Assembly: GCA_017410585.1 (NCBI GenBank)
Contig: JAFQQM010000009.1
Span: forward strand, 89,289 to 153,288
Source: Clostridia bacterium
GTDB lineage: Bacteria > Bacillota > Clostridia > Oscillospirales > Acutalibacteraceae
DNA: 64,000 bases
Reading direction: 5' to 3'
Shown here: piece by piece, positions 52,476 through 59,967 of the stretch
How the letters are laid out: each line of letters begins with the position of its first letter
Position numbering within the stretch: position 1 is the first letter of the stretch
Notes under the pieces: generated by a model
Told to the model about the DNA's origin: nothing
The model's database searches: none
Seen by the model: the letters and a program-made list of their open reading frames with translations, nothing else
Translations under genes and position numbers: made by a program

Positions 52476-53183
52476 ATGGAAAAATGGGGAATTTTAGGGG
52501 CGATGCAATCGGAAGTCGCGCAACTCATTGACGCAATGACCGACGTCACCACCGCCACCGTTGCCGGTCAGACCTATTATGAGGGCACGCTCGGAAAACG
52601 GCAGGTCGTGCTGGTGCAATGCGGTGTCGGCAAAGTCGCCGCCGCCATCGGCGCGCAGGTACTGTGCGACCGTTACGGCGTTACCGCACTCATCAACACC
52701 GGCGTGGCCGGCGGTCTGCACCCCGATCTGGAAGTGGGCGACATCGTCCTCGGCACCACCGCCTTGCAACACGATTTTAACGTGACCGCCCTCGGCTACG
52801 CCCGCGGGTATATGTGCTGTGGCGGAGATAATCAGAAGCCGACGGTGTACACCGCCGACACCGCGTTGATCCGGCAGTTCCGCGCCGCCGCCCAGCCGTT
52901 CCTTGGGGAAGCGAAGATCATCGAAGGCCCCATCGCCACCGGCGATCTGTTTGTGGATTCCACCGCCATCAAACGCAAACTGGTAGCGCAGTTTGGCGCG
53001 GCCGCCGCCGAGATGGAAGGCGCCGCCATCGCGCAGGTCGCGACCCAAAACGGCGTACCGTTCCTCATTATCCGCGCCATCTCCGACCTCGCGGAAAAGC
53101 AGGCAAACGTCAGTTACGAGACCTTTGAAAAACTCGCCGCTGACCGTTCCGCCCGTATCATGTTGGCAATGGCCAACGCCTGA
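52476..53183 (+). CDS. mtnN: 5'-methylthioadenosine/S-adenosylhomocysteine nucleosidase
   Basis: 235 aa, start ATG 52476 (MEKWGILGAMQSE) after AAAGGAG; frame is open further up across the promoter. GVGKVAAAIGAQ, NTGVAGGL, EMEGAAIAQV (ribose-binding Met/Glu) and the catalytic Asp in RAISDLA. Cleaves MTA and SAH, recycling methionine and feeding autoinducer-2 chemistry. Single gene with terminator at 53190-53222. Confidence 0.94.
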   Translation: MEKWGILGAMQSEVAQLIDAMTDVTTATVAGQTYYEGTLGKRQVVLVQCGVGKVAAAIGAQVLCDRYGVTALINTGVAGGLHPDLEVGDIVLGTTALQHDFNVTALGYARGYMCCGGDNQKPTVYTADTALIRQFRAAAQPFLGEAKIIEGPIATGDLFVDSTAIKRKLVAQFGAAAAEMEGAAIAQVATQNGVPFLIIRAISDLAEKQANVSYETFEKLAADRSARIMLAMANA

Positions 53184-53189
53184 TCCCAT

Positions 53190-53222
53190 CCCCGCCGCGA
53201 AATACCGCGGCGGGGGTTTATT
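53190..53222 (+). terminator. mtnN terminator
   Basis: CCCCGCCGCG / CGCGGCGGGG stem, then TTTATTTT. Confidence 0.85.
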
Positions 53223-53228
53223 TTGCTA

Positions 53229-53257
53229 TTGACAAACGCCTATTGATGCGTTAAAAT
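53229..53257 (+). promoter_or_regulatory. Promoter of Thr-rich lipoprotein 1
   Basis: TTGACA, 17-base spacer, TAAAAT. GTCGAC occurs twice downstream (53273 and 53282). Confidence 0.7.
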
Positions 53258-53301
53258 AAAGAAAAAGGGCGTCGACAACAGTCGACAAAGGAGGAGTCGA
53301 A

Positions 53302-54063
53302 ATGAAAAAAATTCTGGTAACGTTGCTCTGTCTGACGATGCTGATGCTGGTGGCTTGCCAAGCGGCACCGGCGGATACGGACAAGGACAACACCACCACG
53401 TCCACCACCGCCTCGACCACCGCGTCGACGACGAGTACGACCACCACTACTACGACGACAACTACCACTACGACGACCACCACAACCACGACGACCAAAA
53501 AGCCGACCACCACTACCACCACGACGGCCAAAAAGCCGGCCACGACCACCACCACGACCACGGCGTTGGTGGGAGACGGCTATGCACCCGGTACGATTCG
53601 CAACAACCGCTACGTGAACGAGTGGGCCGGTATAGCACTCTCTTTCCCGGCCGGCTACACCGAAGCGGGTCCCGAATATTATGCCACCTTTGAAACAGAT
53701 AATGGCATTACCGATTGCGACCTTTATTTGTTGTCGGAACAACAGGAAATGCTGGCCGTTATCTATATCGATATTTCGGAAGAACCCGAAGCAACGGCAG
53801 AAGCTTATGCCGAGCAAATGGCCGATACCACCGGCCGCGTATACGAACAACTCGGGTACAATATCACCCACGGACAATACAACGATCCGGTCATTCGATC
53901 TGGTTTTGCCACTTCCTTCCTGGTGATTCAAGGCGGCGGTATCAAAATGAGACAAACCTTCTCCTGTGAAAAGATTGACGATCATCTGTGTATAATCATT
54001 ATACTGGACGTTGATGAGCAAATGGTACCTTACGATTTACTCCAACTTTTCGAAGCACTGTAA
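53302..54063 (+). CDS. Thr-rich lipoprotein 1
   Basis: 253 aa. Lipoprotein signal with lipobox LVAC (Cys19), then a low-complexity Thr/Ser/Lys/Ala linker (about residues 30-90), then a compact 160-residue domain starting GTIRNNRYVNEWAGIALSFPAGY that resembles small secreted domains of the PsbP/DUF1795 kind; this is a weak impression. Anchored to the outer face of the membrane. Two more genes of the same build lie at 56371 and 58463. Confidence 0.65.
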   Translation: MKKILVTLLCLTMLMLVACQAAPADTDKDNTTTSTTASTTASTTSTTTTTTTTTTTTTTTTTTTTKKPTTTTTTTAKKPATTTTTTTALVGDGYAPGTIRNNRYVNEWAGIALSFPAGYTEAGPEYYATFETDNGITDCDLYLLSEQQEMLAVIYIDISEEPEATAEAYAEQMADTTGRVYEQLGYNITHGQYNDPVIRSGFATSFLVIQGGGIKMRQTFSCEKIDDHLCIIIILDVDEQMVPYDLLQLFEAL

Positions 54064-54065
54064 TC

Positions 54066-54103
54066 AAAAAACTCCCGATGCCTGCCGCATCGGGAGTTTA
54101 TTT
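54066..54103 (+). terminator. Terminator of lipoprotein 1
   Basis: ACTCCCGATGC / GCATCGGGAGT stem and T-rich tail. Confidence 0.8.
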
Positions 54104-54118
54104 CTTTCCCCCATACCC

Positions 54119-54147
54119 TTGACTATACCCGACGGGTGTGGTAAAAT
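54119..54147 (+). promoter_or_regulatory. glyS promoter
   Basis: TTGACT, 17-base spacer, TAAAAT. The short leader has no room for a T-box. Confidence 0.7.
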
Positions 54148-54222
54148 GGTTAGGAATTTTGGGCGGAATCCACCCGCTTTTGCCAAGCGCGCGAGAGACC
54201 GCTCCAAGGAGGATTAAGAAAA

Positions 54223-55650
54223 ATGAATAACAACGAAAAAACCATGGACAAGATCGTCGCTCTCTGCAAAGGTCGCGGATTTGTGTATCCCGGCTCGGAG
54301 ATCTACGGCGGTCTGGCGAACACTTGGGACTACGGCCCGCTCGGCGTGGAACTGAAAAACAACGTCAAGCGCGCGTGGTGGAAAAAGTTCGTGCAGGAAA
54401 ACCCGTACAACGTCGGTCTGGACGCGGCGATTTTGATGAATCCGCAGACGTGGGTGGCATCCGGTCACCTCGGCGGTTTCTCCGATCCGTTGATGGACTG
54501 CAAAGAATGCAAAGAGCGTTTCCGCGCCGACAAACTGATCGAGGATTTTGCGGCGGAAAACGGCATTACGCTGGAGAAACCGATCGATGCGTTCACCCAG
54601 CAGGAAATGAAGGAGTTTGTGGAAGCCCACAACATTCCCTGCCCCACCTGCGGCAAGCATAACTTCACCGATATCCGTCAGTTCAATCTGATGTTCAAGA
54701 CCTTCCAAGGTGTCACCGAGGACGCGAAAAACACGGTGTACCTCCGCCCCGAAACGGCGCAGGGTATCTTTGTGGATTTCAAGAACGTCCAGCGCACCAC
54801 CCGCAAGAAACTGCCGTTTGGTGTCTGCCAGATCGGTAAATCCTTCCGCAACGAGATCACACCGGGCAACTTCACCTTCCGTACCCGTGAATTTGAGCAG
54901 ATGGAACTGGAATTCTTCTGCAAGCCGGGTACCGATCTGGAATGGTTTGCCTACTGGCGCGGTTTCTGCCGCGATTGGTTGCTCTCGCTCGGTATGAAGG
55001 ACGAAAACCTCCGCCTGCGCGACCACGATCCGGAGGAACTGTGCTTCTATTCCAAAGCAACCACCGACTTTGAGTTTCTGTTCCCGTTCGGCTGGGGTGA
55101 ACTGTGGGGCGTGGCGGACCGTACCGACTACGACCTGACCCAGCACCAAAACACCTCCGGTCAGGATATGACCTACTTCGATCAGGAGACCGGCGAGCGG
55201 TTCATCCCCTACGTGGTGGAGCCGTCGCTGGGCGCCGACCGCGTGGTGCTGGCGTTCCTGTGCGATGCGTACGACGAGGAAGTGCTGACCGACGACAAGG
55301 GCAAGGAAGACGTCCGCACGGTACTCCGTCTGCATCCGGCGTTGGCGCCGTTTAAGGCGGCGGTGTTGCCGCTGTCCAAGAAACTGGGCGACAAGGCGAT
55401 GGAAGTGTACAACCAACTTTGTAAGGACTTTATGGTGGACTACGACGAGTCCGGCTCGATCGGCAAGCGCTATCGCCGCGAGGACGAGATCGGTACGCCG
55501 TACTGCATCACCGTCGACTTTGAGACGGTGGGCGACGAGAATACCCCCGCCGACAACGCGGTCACCGTCCGTGACCGTGACACGATGGAGCAGGTCCGTG
55601 TGCCGATCGCTGAACTGAACGCTTGGCTGGCGGACAAATGCCGCTTCTGA
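54223..55650 (+). CDS. glyS: Glycyl-tRNA synthetase (alpha2 type)
   Basis: 475 aa, ATG after AAGGAGG. Class II single-chain enzyme: [18 protein letters not shown] near the N-terminus, motif 2 [19 protein letters not shown], motif 3 around [10 protein letters not shown], anticodon-binding C-terminal domain. [10 protein letters not shown]...CPTCGKH pair forms an inserted zinc site. Charges tRNA-Gly. Confidence 0.97.
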   Translation: MNNNEKTMDKIVALCKGRGFVYPGSEIYGGLANTWDYGPLGVELKNNVKRAWWKKFVQENPYNVGLDAAILMNPQTWVASGHLGGFSDPLMDCKECKERFRADKLIEDFAAENGITLEKPIDAFTQQEMKEFVEAHNIPCPTCGKHNFTDIRQFNLMFKTFQGVTEDAKNTVYLRPETAQGIFVDFKNVQRTTRKKLPFGVCQIGKSFRNEITPGNFTFRTREFEQMELEFFCKPGTDLEWFAYWRGFCRDWLLSLGMKDENLRLRDHDPEELCFYSKATTDFEFLFPFGWGELWGVADRTDYDLTQHQNTSGQDMTYFDQETGERFIPYVVEPSLGADRVVLAFLCDAYDEEVLTDDKGKEDVRTVLRLHPALAPFKAAVLPLSKKLGDKAMEVYNQLCKDFMVDYDESGSIGKRYRREDEIGTPYCITVDFETVGDENTPADNAVTVRDRDTMEQVRVPIAELNAWLADKCRF

Positions 55651-55657
55651 TGAGATC

Positions 55658-55705
55658 AAAAAAGACCGACTCACCCGAGTCGGTCTTTTTATTTATATCT
55701 CGCGA
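55658..55705. repeat. 48-bp direct repeat, left copy (with glyS terminator)
   Basis: Starts AAAAAAGACCGACTC, ends TATATCTCGCGA; identical over 48 bases to 56336-56383. Contains the terminator hairpin GACCGACTC/GAGTCGGTC and, on the minus strand, the last codons (REI stop) of the lipoprotein gene that ends at 56371. Confidence 0.95.
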
Positions 55706-55712
55706 TCCCCTG

Positions 55713-56021
55713 CTATGCCTTTACACTTTCGATAGATCGATCCGTCAATATCCCATGGTCGGATTCGCCCAAGTGTACCCTTTTGGCGGCTTCGCAATGT
55801 GCTTTCGTAAGCGGAGAAAGTAAGTCTAATATATGTATGCGAAAATGAGAACAAAAACAATATAGCAAAACGTCTTCCCCATCACCACGTGGGAAGTAAT
55901 CATTTTGAATGTAGCGATAGGTGCTGACAGTACAGCCACAGACGGTTGCCATTTCCTTTTCGCTTATCTCACAGAACAAGCGCACCGCCTCTATGTTACG
56001 GCATATCATACGGGTATCCAT
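55713..56021 (-). CDS. Small helix-turn-helix-like protein (102 aa) in the repeat-flanked insert
   Basis: ATG after GGAGGTGACCA. Residues 8-45 (EAVRLFCEISEKEMATVCGCTVSTYRYIQ, in two helices) have helix-turn-helix spacing, but the family is not one I recognise. Minus-strand promoter TTGACA (56071-56076), 17-base spacer, TATAAT (56048-56053). Divergent from the XRE gene at 56115, sharing a control region with repeated AGGTCAATTT. Confidence 0.5.
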   Translation of the reverse strand: MDTRMICRNIEAVRLFCEISEKEMATVCGCTVSTYRYIQNDYFPRGDGEDVLLYCFCSHFRIHILDLLSPLTKAHCEAAKRVHLGESDHGILTDRSIESVKA

Positions 56022-56047
56022 TGGTCACCTCCACAGAGTACGTTTCA

Positions 56048-56091
56048 ATTATAGGTCAATTTCACCCTAATGTCAATAGGTCAATTTGACA
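56048..56091. promoter_or_regulatory. Divergent control region with repeated operator
   Basis: ATAGGTCAATTT at 56051-56062 and 56076-56087; the second is part of a TGTCA...TGACA dyad. Minus promoter TTGACA-17-TATAAT lies across it. Likely operator of the XRE protein. Confidence 0.6.
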
Positions 56092-56114
56092 TAATAAGGG
56101 TAGAGGTGATCAAA

Positions 56115-56336
56115 ATGGATAAGCGGTTAAAAAACCTGCGTAAAGAAAAGGGATACACCCAGATCAAAATGCAGATGCTGACGGGAATCGATCAAAGCGA
56201 TTATTCTAAGATCGAGAGAGGGCATCGTTATTACACCTTTGAGCAATGCATCAAGATCGCTCGCGCGTTGGATACCAGTATGGATTACTTGGCGGGATTG
56301 ACCGATGAAAAGAAACCCTATCCGCGAACAAAATAA
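56115..56336 (+). CDS. XRE-family regulator (73 aa)
   Basis: Start ATG 56115 (MDKRLKNLRKEKG) after AGAGGTGATC. Whole protein is one XRE helix-turn-helix (TQIKMQMLTGIDQSDYSKIERG) plus a short helix and a basic tail. Probably represses itself and the divergent gene. The stop codon abuts the right 48-bp repeat. Confidence 0.8.
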   Translation: MDKRLKNLRKEKGYTQIKMQMLTGIDQSDYSKIERGHRYYTFEQCIKIARALDTSMDYLAGLTDEKKPYPRTK

Positions 56337-56383
56337 AAAAAGACCGACTCACCCGAGTCGGTCTTTTTATTTATATCTCGCGA
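56336..56383. repeat. 48-bp direct repeat, right copy (with terminator)
   Basis: Identical to 55658-55705. Terminates the XRE gene on the plus side and overlaps the 3' end of the lipoprotein gene. Confidence 0.95.
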
Positions 56384-57534
56384 GGCGGGAGATAGATATA
56401 GGCAAACGACTCACCGTTTGCGGTTTGAGCGCAAAGCAGCATAGCCCCTTCCTCGGTAATAAAGCCCGCCATACCCTCGCTGGTTTCGGTGCGGAATTCC
56501 AACAGCTGTACACCGCTGGGGCGATCGAACAACCCGTCGGTGGTCATCACGTAACTGCCGTTAACGAACAGCATCGCCGAATAGGTATCCACACGATAAC
56601 GGCTCCACACCTGAGCGGCGTTTCCGTCCGATAACTGGAAATCCGCCCAGAACAGGCTACCGTCATCGCAAAACGCTCGCGGCAGCTGGTTGGTACAGCC
56701 TTCGCCGCCGTTATCGAAAACCGCAGTAATCGCCTGCGATTTTGTGTTGTAAGTGAAGGCACGGCAACCGCTATATCCCGTTTCGCAGATGGCAATGCTG
56801 TGCTGTGCAGCCACGACCGGCTGTTGATAGGGAGCGTATTCGGCACCGATCTCGACACCGGCTCCACCGTTAACCGTACCGACGTATACACGGTCGGCGG
56901 TCGTATAGTATAGCTGATTATCTATATAGCGTGTGAAACTGCAGATCTCGTGCTCAAACTGGATGATCTCCAGTTCCTCCAACCCGATCAAGCCGTACTT
57001 GCGAATTTGCTTAAGTTCGGGGAAGCTGATCCAAAGATCGTTGTAATACACCTTCATCGCAAACGGCTCTGCCGGCAGATCCACCGAATTCAAAACGTAG
57101 CCTTGATACATCGCCAACCGGATCAGCTTGTTGGTGCCACGGGTAACAACGTAGGTTCCGTTCGTCTCGCTATTCCCGACGTCCACCACCGTCCCTTCCA
57201 ACGGGATCTCATAATAGGTCGGCTGCTCCACCGTTGTGGTAGTCGTGGTGGTCGAGTTAGTCGAACTCGGTCGGGTAGCAAAACTGGTCGACAGCGTCGT
57301 CCCCTTTGTCGATGTCGGGCTCGGATAGGATTTTGACGTGGATGTAGACGTAGACGCAGTGGTAGACGTCGAGCCGGTCGTCGCCTCGGATGAGGCCGAT
57401 GTGGTGGACGTCGAGGTAGTGGTCACCGTAGTGCTTTCCCCCTGCTCCCCATCCATCGCACTTGATGGCTGGCTCTGACAGGCCGCCAGCAGCAACATCG
57501 AACATACCAAAGCCAAAGCAATCATCTTTTTCAT
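56371..57534 (-). CDS. Thr-rich lipoprotein 2
   Basis: 387 aa. Signal with lipobox LAAC (Cys19), a Ser/Thr linker (about residues 34-103), then a 280-residue beta-rich domain with repeated YVVTRGTNKLIRL, ICSFTRYIDNQLYYTT, AICETGYSGCRAFTY stretches that suggest a WD40/DUF5050-like propeller; tentative. Faces outward. Its last four codons lie in the 48-bp repeat. Confidence 0.65.
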   Translation of the reverse strand: MKKMIALALVCSMLLLAACQSQPSSAMDGEQGESTTVTTTSTSTTSASSEATTGSTSTTASTSTSTSKSYPSPTSTKGTTLSTSFATRPSSTNSTTTTTTTVEQPTYYEIPLEGTVVDVGNSETNGTYVVTRGTNKLIRLAMYQGYVLNSVDLPAEPFAMKVYYNDLWISFPELKQIRKYGLIGLEELEIIQFEHEICSFTRYIDNQLYYTTADRVYVGTVNGGAGVEIGAEYAPYQQPVVAAQHSIAICETGYSGCRAFTYNTKSQAITAVFDNGGEGCTNQLPRAFCDDGSLFWADFQLSDGNAAQVWSRYRVDTYSAMLFVNGSYVMTTDGLFDRPSGVQLLEFRTETSEGMAGFITEEGAMLLCAQTANGESFAYIYLPPREI

Positions 57535-57578
57535 CGCTTAACCTCCTATTTGTCGAAGACAGTAGACTCTCTGCGTTT

Positions 57579-57607
57579 ATTGTAGCATACTCTTCTCCAC
57601 TTGTCAA
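57579..57607 (-). promoter_or_regulatory. Promoter of lipoprotein 2
   Basis: Minus-strand TTGACA (57602-57607), 17-base spacer, TACAAT (57579-57584). Confidence 0.75.
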
Positions 57608-57702
57608 TAGCCCGATTATCCCCACCCGATAGCGGCAACTTCCGCCAACCCGGACGAAATCGTGCGCCAAACGGATTTTACCCGCTTTGCAGTATCCTTA
57701 CA

Positions 57703-57757
57703 TTGACAAATAGCGGCAACTGTGGTACAATGCAAGCACAAACCGAACATTTGTTCG
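57703..57757 (+). promoter_or_regulatory. SOS promoter: consensus promoter plus perfect LexA box
   Basis: TTGACA (57703-57708), 17-base spacer, TACAAT (57726-57731), then CGAACATTTGTTCG (57744-57757), a perfect CGAAC-N4-GTTCG box just after the start site. ATAGCGGCAACT occurs here (57710) and again at 57631. Confidence 0.85.
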
Positions 57758-57782
57758 GCAATAACAAAGGAGGTATGGCCGT

Positions 57783-57962
57783 ATGTGTGAGTTCTGTATG
57801 CAGAGTCCCTGTGCGCCCGGCTGCCCCAACGCGGCCATCAAACCGGCGCGAGCGTTGTGCGCGTGGTGTGATTCGTCTATCTTTGACGAATACTACTACG
57901 ACATCGACGGCGACATCGTTTGCGCTGAATGCATCGAAGAATGCCGCTGTGAGTGTGCGTGA
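57783..57962 (+). CDS. Small Cys-rich protein under SOS control (59 aa)
   Basis: ATG after AAAGGAGG with a 10-base gap. Eleven cysteines: MCEFCMQSPCAPGCPN, ALCAWCDSSIF, DIVCAECIEECRCECA. Likely binds one or two zinc ions. The middle (Cys-x2-Cys then EYYYDIDGDIVCAECI) looks like a zinc ribbon of small phage proteins. First gene of the operon behind the LexA box; the sigma-like gene follows. Confidence 0.65.
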   Translation: MCEFCMQSPCAPGCPNAAIKPARALCAWCDSSIFDEYYYDIDGDIVCAECIEECRCECA

Positions 57963-57987
57963 GTCTGAAAGGAGAGTGTGTGAGAAA

Positions 57988-58374
57988 GTGAATGCATCGT
58001 ATCAACCGTTAACGGCCGCCGGTGCGGCCTTGAAAGAAAACTGGAAACCGTGTGTGGAATGGTCACGCCGGTTGCAGGATCTCCGCGATGAGATCAAAGA
58101 CGTGGAAGGACGTCCGGAGGAGATGCCTCTGCGTAACGAACAACGGGAGTTGGGAAAGGCGCTGGAAAGCCTGCGCGCGGAGGTGCGGGAGCGCATTGCG
58201 GCGACACCGACCTTAAACTCGAACGAGCGGCGGATCTTGCGGTTGCGGTACCTGTGCGCCGACCCGTGGGAGGCGATCGCCTTGCAGGTCGGGCGCGAGA
58301 CCTCGGCGGTGTACACCGCCTACCGCAAAGCCCTCAACAAAGCCGCCACCTCTCCCCTGCAACAGGCATCCTAA
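57988..58374 (+). CDS. Sigma-70 region-4-like phage regulator (128 aa)
   Basis: Start taken at GTG 57988 (MNASYQPLTAAG), behind AAAGGAG; the spacing is long and GTG 57976 is an alternative. Charged coiled-coil middle (about residues 25-70), then LNSNERRILRLRYL...AIALQVGRETSAVYTAYRKAL, a helix-turn-helix like sigma region 4 and the DUF1492/ArpU-type phage activators. Probably an activator in a prophage remnant, induced by DNA damage through the box at 57744. Confidence 0.65.
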   Translation: MNASYQPLTAAGAALKENWKPCVEWSRRLQDLRDEIKDVEGRPEEMPLRNEQRELGKALESLRAEVRERIAATPTLNSNERRILRLRYLCADPWEAIALQVGRETSAVYTAYRKALNKAATSPLQQAS

Positions 58375-58412
58375 ACAAAAAACGGGCATAGTCAATTAGT
58401 GCGGAGAACAGC

Positions 58413-58439
58413 AAAGGGGTAGCAAAATGCTACCCCTTT
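58413..58439. terminator. Bidirectional terminator
   Basis: AAAGGGGTAGCA / TGCTACCCCTTT hairpin between the sigma-like gene and the convergent lipoprotein gene. Confidence 0.8.
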
Positions 58440-58462
58440 GTTGTTATTTGTACTCGTTTTAT

Positions 58463-59140
58463 TTACCCAATTTCCTTTAAAACAATAATAAGTTCTTGGC
58501 TTTCATTTTCAAAATAATAAATACCTTCACCAGTTGCAAAATCATAACCATCCGGCAGAACAAGCACAGAAGCCACTACTACTTCATCATCATTGAGGTC
58601 TCTAGGCTCAATGATTGCCGTGCCGTTCTCGTCAGTGATCGCCGGATATATATAGTCTGTACCGTGAATTTGAACTATGACACCCGGAAGAGGAACACCA
58701 TTTTCGGAAACCACCCTAATGGTGTAAATGTTCCAAATGTTCGGAAAGTAGTCTGGTACGAGGGTATCTTCATCAAGCCACTCATCCCAGATGCTCTGGA
58801 CGGTATCCGGATCCTCATATGGACTGGTGGGGGCCGCGGTGGTCTTCTTGGTAGTGGACTTTTTAGTAGTAGTTGTTTTCTTGGTAGTGGTAGTGGTTGT
58901 GGTGGACGTTGTGGTTGTGGTGGACGTTGTGGTTGTGGTGGACGTTGTGGTTGTGGTGGACGTTGTGGTTGTGGTGGACGTTGTATTCTGCACAGTAGTC
59001 GTCGTGGTAGCAAGGACATTAGACACAGCGGCGTTCACGGCTACATCTAAATCCTCTTGTGAATAACCGCCCGATCCATTTCCGCAACCGGTAAGGAAAA
59101 TAAAGACGAATACCAACAAAACCGCAATTATCTTGTTCAT
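58463..59140 (-). CDS. Thr-rich lipoprotein 3 with tandem repeats
   Basis: 225 aa. Lipobox LTGC (Cys19); a linker (about residues 45-105) of TSTTTT units from an 18-bp tandem repeat and Lys-Thr runs; C-terminal beta-sandwich-like domain (IYTIRVVSENGVPLPGVIV, DENGTAIIEPRDL) like CarboxypepD_reg/CNA-B folds. Anchored outside the membrane. Same design as lipoproteins 1 and 2 but an unrelated C-terminal domain. Confidence 0.65.
   Translation of the reverse strand: MNKIIAVLLVFVFIFLTGCGNGSGGYSQEDLDVAVNAAVSNVLATTTTTVQNTTSTTTTTSTTTTTSTTTTTSTTTTTSTTTTTTTKKTTTTKKSTTKKTTAAPTSPYEDPDTVQSIWDEWLDEDTLVPDYFPNIWNIYTIRVVSENGVPLPGVIVQIHGTDYIYPAITDENGTAIIEPRDLNDDEVVVASVLVLPDGYDFATGEGIYYFENESQELIIVLKEIG
58893..58982. 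repeat. Five 18-bp tandem repeats in lipoprotein 3
   Basis: GTGGTTGTGGTGGACGTT repeated five times without change (58893-58982); encodes Thr/Ser units on the minus strand. Copy-number change would alter linker length in frame. Confidence 0.9.
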
Positions 59141-59237
59141 AAGTTCATCCTCCTATGTTTTTGAAGTATAGGTTTTTACTATTTCACTATAGCCATTTGC
59201 AAAAGTCCTATGCTACCAGCTTAAAGGTAGTATTTCT

Positions 59238-59269
59238 ATAATATTGCACCTATATAGGTGCAATATTAT
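59238..59269. promoter_or_regulatory. 32-bp perfect palindrome, likely operator
   Basis: Centre 59253/59254; each arm is 16 bases with the core TTGCACCTAT. Lies between lipoprotein 3 and the XRE gene, just upstream of TATAAT (59286-59291). A GTGCA half-site recurs near the XRE start (59318 and 59331). Confidence 0.75.
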
Positions 59270-59335
59270 TATAAAACTATTGTATTATAATGTCAAGGGT
59301 TTTGTTCCAATATAAGTGCAAGCGGGAGGTGCACG

Positions 59336-59566
59336 ATGAACGCGGAAACGGAAAAACGAATTGGCGAAAATATCCGGCGATTGCGGGAACATCGGAAGGT
59401 GACGCAGGAGGCGTTGGCGACCCAAATGCAGTTACAGGGGTGCGACATCACGCGCAGTGCGATCGCCAAGATCGAGGTCGGGCAACGGCATCTGTATCCC
59501 GATGAAGTGGTGCATATCAAGCGCATTTTAAACGTATCTTACGACAGCATTTTTGAGATAAAATAA
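59336..59566 (+). CDS. XRE-family regulator (76 aa)
   Basis: ATG after GGGAGG. One helix-turn-helix domain: RIGENIRRLREHRKVTQEALATQM, GCDITRSAIAKIEVGQR, ending YDSIFEIK. Probably binds the palindrome at 59238 and controls itself and perhaps lipoprotein 3. Terminator hairpin at 59565-59606. Confidence 0.8.
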   Translation: MNAETEKRIGENIRRLREHRKVTQEALATQMQLQGCDITRSAIAKIEVGQRHLYPDEVVHIKRILNVSYDSIFEIK

Positions 59567-59606
59567 CGCGAGCAGACATTCGTTGTCGCTCGCGTTTTCG
59601 TTTTTT
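59565..59606 (+). terminator. Terminator of the XRE gene
   Basis: AACGCGAGC / GCTCGCGTT stem then TTCGTTTTTT. Confidence 0.8.
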
Positions 59607-59619
59607 ATAGCAATCGCCA

Positions 59620-59655
59620 AATGATATAATGATATCATGATATCATTATATCATT
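59620..59655. repeat. 36-bp AT-rich palindrome
   Basis: Perfect inverted repeat centred at 59637/59638, built of ATATCAT units and continuing into further TATATCATT copies to about 59664. No gene overlaps it. Confidence 0.85.
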
Positions 59656-59712
59656 ATATCATTGCATTGGAGTGCGGGAGTGCGGTGGAGGGCAGAGGAT
59701 TTGCGAAGCCCC

Positions 59713-59824
59713 TCTTGGCTCCCCTTGTCAGGGGAGCTGTCGCGGCGTAGCCGTGACTGCGGGGTAGTCCGATCTCTCCCTCTGTCGGCTTTGCCGACAC
59801 CTCCCTCATCAGAGGGAGGCAAGG
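59713..59824. repeat. Composite palindromic interspersed repeat (MITE-like), copy 1
   Basis: Left arm GGCTCCCCTTGTCAGGGGAG...GTAGTC; right arm is a diverged reverse complement (CTCCCTCTGTCGGC...GAGGGAGGC). The 59607-59907 stretch holds only this, the AT palindrome and the chrA promoter. A second copy begins at 63911. Confidence 0.75.
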
Positions 59825-59907
59825 CCGATTGCCGGTAGTCTCTGCAAAATTCACGGAGGGAGCAAGCCCCCGCCTTGCGGTTGCCGGTGGCGATGCAGGA
59901 TAAGGGG

Positions 59908-59936
59908 TTGCTTTTTGAGGGGAAATAGCCTATAAT
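59908..59936 (+). promoter_or_regulatory. chrA pair promoter
   Basis: TTGCTT, 17-base spacer, TATAAT. Confidence 0.75.
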
Positions 59937-59967
59937 AGTTCCAGACTTTGGTAAAGGAGAGGGAAGC

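Noticed and set aside
53388..53575. Possible CRISPR-like or tandem array
   Set aside because: It is the in-frame Thr-rich linker of lipoprotein 1; there are no conserved repeats with unique spacers and no cas genes.
54148..54222. Possible T-box leader before glyS
   Set aside because: Only about 75 bases separate promoter and start, with no specifier hairpin, T-box core or terminator.
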